A stretch of DNA of 6,133 nt from an uncultured Lachnospiraceae bacterium (GTDB lineage Bacteria > Bacillota > Clostridia > Lachnospirales > Lachnospiraceae): NCBI GenBank assembly GCA_910577765.1, contig CAJTOV010000194.1, positions 1-6,133 of the forward strand. Reading direction: 5' to 3'. Below are positions 4,503 to 6,133 of this stretch, piece by piece; within the stretch, counting starts at the first letter, position 1; every line of letters begins with the position of its first letter. A program made the translations under genes and the position numbers. The notes under the pieces were generated by a model. It searched no databases. It saw only the letters and a list, made by a program, of their open reading frames with translations, and was not told where the DNA came from.

Positions 4503-6133
4503 ACCCATGATCCTTTACCGCGGCACCTTAAAAAGCTGTAATTACCGCTGCTCCTACTGCCCCTTTGCCAAGCATCCCATGGGAAACCGGGAGCTGGAGC
4601 AGGACCAGACCCAGTGGCGCCGGTTTGTCCGGGACTTTCCGGATATGGCCAGGACCAGTTTCCCCGTTCCGGCCCGTGGCCTGATGGTGGTTCCCTATGG
4701 GGAGGCCCTGATCCATCCCTGGTACTGGGAGGGGCTGGGCATTCTCAGTGCCTTTCCCTGGATGGAGGCCGTGGGGGCACAGACTAATCTCAGCTTTTCG
4801 CCGGAGCCGTCCCTGGCCATGTTCCGGCAGGCCGGAGGCCACATATCCAGGCTCCGGCTCTGGGCGACCTTTCATCCGGAAATGGTCACGGCAGAAGCAT
4901 TTGCCAGCTCCTGCCGCATACTCCTGGCTGCCGGCGTATCCCTCTGCGCCGGGGCTGTGGGGGACCCGGGGAATCTGGCGGAAATCCGCCTGCTCCGCCG
5001 GAAGCTGCCAAAGGAAATCTATCTCTGGATCAACCGGATGGACGGTCTGGGCCGGGATTATACCCAGGCAGAGCAGGAGGCACTGCTGGAGATTGACCCC
5101 TATTTCGCCCGGGAGCTGGTTCCGGTTCCCGCAGAGCCTGCCCGATGCAGTCACCGGCTTTTTGTGGAGGGCAGCGGGCGGGTGCGGCTCTGCAATATCA
5201 GTCAGGCTGTCAGCGGACGGGCAATCCTGGACCGGCAGGCGGACGTGGAACGGACAGAAACGGGGATGCTGGGTATGGAACGGCTGGGAACGGAGCAACT
5301 GGGCATGGAGCAGCCAGGAACGGATCAACTGGACATGGACCAGCCGGGAACGGTGCGACTGGATCGGGAACGGCTGTGCCGCAGAAAATTTTGCTCCTGC
5401 TATCTGGCTTACGGCGGCCGGGACGACTTTATGAACCGGATTCTCTTCGGCCCTTACCCTCTGTTCCGCATTCCCCGCCGCCCCAGGGCTGTGTTTCTGG
5501 ATATCCAGGGGACCCTGATTCCCGGGGACGTAAAAATGCCGTCTGCCAGCCAGGACAAGGCCCAGGAATCTTCTGTTCCTGCCATGATCCGGGCAGGACT
5601 GGAAGCCCTCAGCCGGGAGGGAATCCCGCTCTTTTTCGCCACCACCCTTCCTTACAGGGAAGCCATGGTCCGCTGCCCCACCATCCGCCATCTGTTTTCC
5701 GGCGGAATCTTTTCCGCCGGAGCCTATATCCGGCTGGAGCAAAAAGCCGGGGCAAAGGAACTGGTCCATGATCTGGACGAGGCTTATATGGAACGTCTGG
5801 CACCCCTGAAAAAGCATTTCCGGTTCCGAATCCTCCCTGACCGGAGGGAAAGCCGGCTCTGTAAGATTACCCTTCTGCGGCCAGGCCACCTTCCCTGGAG
5901 TTCCCGGGAAGTAAAGGAACTGGCCGGTGTCCTGGCACTCTCCCAGGACACGGCGGTCCGGTTCTTTGCGGAAGACTGCTGCCTGCAGATCGTTTCCTCC
6001 CGGGCCACCAAGGAGCAGGGGATCCGCACCCTGTGCCAGTGGCTGGGAATTGCACCGGAGGAGGCTGCGGCGGCAGGGGATTCCGGGGAGGATGTGGGGA
6101 TGCTGGGGGTTACTGGGGAGGGGGGGGTAGAGG
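4495..6133 (+). CDS. STM4011-family radical SAM protein fused to a HAD-superfamily (Cof-like) domain, 3' end missing
   Basis: At least 546 residues, open at the window edge. Residues 1 to about 330 are the radical SAM part: CX3CX2C at C15, C19 and C22 (KSCNYRCSYCPF) close to the N-terminus, then CX9GX4C at C218-C233 and CX4CXC at C295, C300 and C302, a pattern like SPASM/Twitch domains that bind an auxiliary Fe-S cluster. Between C233 and C295 is a decapeptide repeat (residues 254-293). After RIPRRP a second domain begins: VFLDIQGTLIPG (D336, with Q338 in place of the usual second Asp), FFATTLPYREA (motif II, T383), K506 in RATKEQG, and GDSGEDVGML (D529, D533). The order and spacing, with a cap of about 110 residues between motifs II and III, fit HAD class IIB. 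The STM4011 proteins I know of end after the radical SAM part. No stop or frameshift separates the two domains. The reaction is unknown. The gene is probably translationally coupled to its predecessor. Confidence 0.88.
   Translation, partial: MDRPMILYRGTLKSCNYRCSYCPFAKHPMGNRELEQDQTQWRRFVRDFPDMARTSFPVPARGLMVVPYGEALIHPWYWEGLGILSAFPWMEAVGAQTNLSFSPEPSLAMFRQAGGHISRLRLWATFHPEMVTAEAFASSCRILLAAGVSLCAGAVGDPGNLAEIRLLRRKLPKEIYLWINRMDGLGRDYTQAEQEALLEIDPYFARELVPVPAEPARCSHRLFVEGSGRVRLCNISQAVSGRAILDRQADVERTETGMLGMERLGTEQLGMEQPGTDQLDMDQPGTVRLDRERLCRRKFCSCYLAYGGRDDFMNRILFGPYPLFRIPRRPRAVFLDIQGTLIPGDVKMPSASQDKAQESSVPAMIRAGLEALSREGIPLFFATTLPYREAMVRCPTIRHLFSGGIFSAGAYIRLEQKAGAKELVHDLDEAYMERLAPLKKHFRFRILPDRRESRLCKITLLRPGHLPWSSREVKELAGVLALSQDTAVRFFAEDCCLQIVSSRATKEQGIRTLCQWLGIAPEEAAAAGDSGEDVGMLGVTGEGGVE
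5254..5373 (+). repeat. Four diverged tandem 30-bp units within the radical SAM gene
   Basis: Units start at 5254, 5284, 5314 and 5344, each exactly ten codons. They encode TETGMLGMER, LGTEQLGMEQ, PGTDQLDMDQ and PGTVRLDRER. The last three share GGAACGG near the start and ACTGG in the middle; the first is more diverged. Because the unit is a multiple of three, gain or loss of units keeps the frame. The array lies between the two C-terminal cysteine groups and encodes a hydrophilic, Gly/Gln/Asp/Met-rich segment that is probably a flexible loop. Confidence 0.85.
6120..6127 (+). repeat. Eight-G homopolymer in the HAD-encoding region
   Basis: Eight consecutive G lie in frame as part of the codons GAG GGG GGG GTA. 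Loss of one G would bring TAG into frame straight after the tract. The tract sits 14 bases after another G5 run and six bases from the right window edge. Confidence 0.7.

Noticed and set aside
5254..5373. The 30-bp tandem units as a CRISPR array
   Set aside because: Units are adjacent with no spacers, are diverged, and lie in frame inside a coding region.
4528..5889. A 453-codon open frame on the minus strand
   Set aside because: It lies opposite the radical SAM-HAD gene, which has recognisable motifs along its whole length. The minus frame has no known motif, contains a translated shadow of the 30-bp repeat, and is expected from the high GC and biased codon use.

Overview
The window holds a five-gene, single-strand cassette that I recognise as the STM4015-STM4014-STM4013-STM4012-STM4011 set, named after Salmonella Typhimurium locus tags. 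As far as I know its function is not established. The host is probably a GC-rich member of the Clostridia, such as a Lachnospiraceae gut anaerobe. The grounds are strong AGGAGG-type ribosome binding sites, heavy CTG/GGC/CCG codon use, long antisense shadow reading frames, and two oxygen-sensitive radical SAM enzymes. This taxonomic call is inference; no marker gene is present.

Layout. Positions 1-178 are non-coding: a strong inverted repeat at the left edge (4-32), a plausible extended -10 promoter (67-95), a leader hairpin (120-151) and a consensus ribosome binding site (166-171). The genes follow in this order: an STM4015-family leucine-rich-repeat protein (179-1057); an STM4014-family ATP-grasp protein (1054-2166, overlapping the first gene by ATGA); an STM4013/SEN3800-family hydrolase of the alkaline phosphatase superfamily (2240-3130); an STM4012-family, HemW-like radical SAM protein (3192-4502); and an STM4011-family radical SAM protein that starts 8 bases inside its predecessor and runs off the right edge (4495 to beyond 6133). 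The only intergenic gaps are 73 and 61 bases, and each holds a potential RNA hairpin. The spacing suggests one transcript read from the promoter near position 80.

The last gene is the unusual one. After a complete radical SAM part with a SPASM/Twitch-like cysteine pattern, the frame continues without a stop into a HAD-superfamily hydrolase domain of the Cof-like (IIB) type. Its first motif reads DIQGT instead of DxDGT. Between the two C-terminal cysteine groups of the radical SAM part lies a tandem array of four diverged 30-bp units that encode decapeptides.

How the genes may work together is inference. An ATP-grasp ligase, two radical SAM enzymes, a phosphohydrolase-like enzyme with a Thr in the nucleophile position, an additional HAD phosphatase-like domain and a repeat protein scaffold make a plausible pathway for modifying a small molecule or protein. 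No precursor peptide gene, transporter or transposase is visible.
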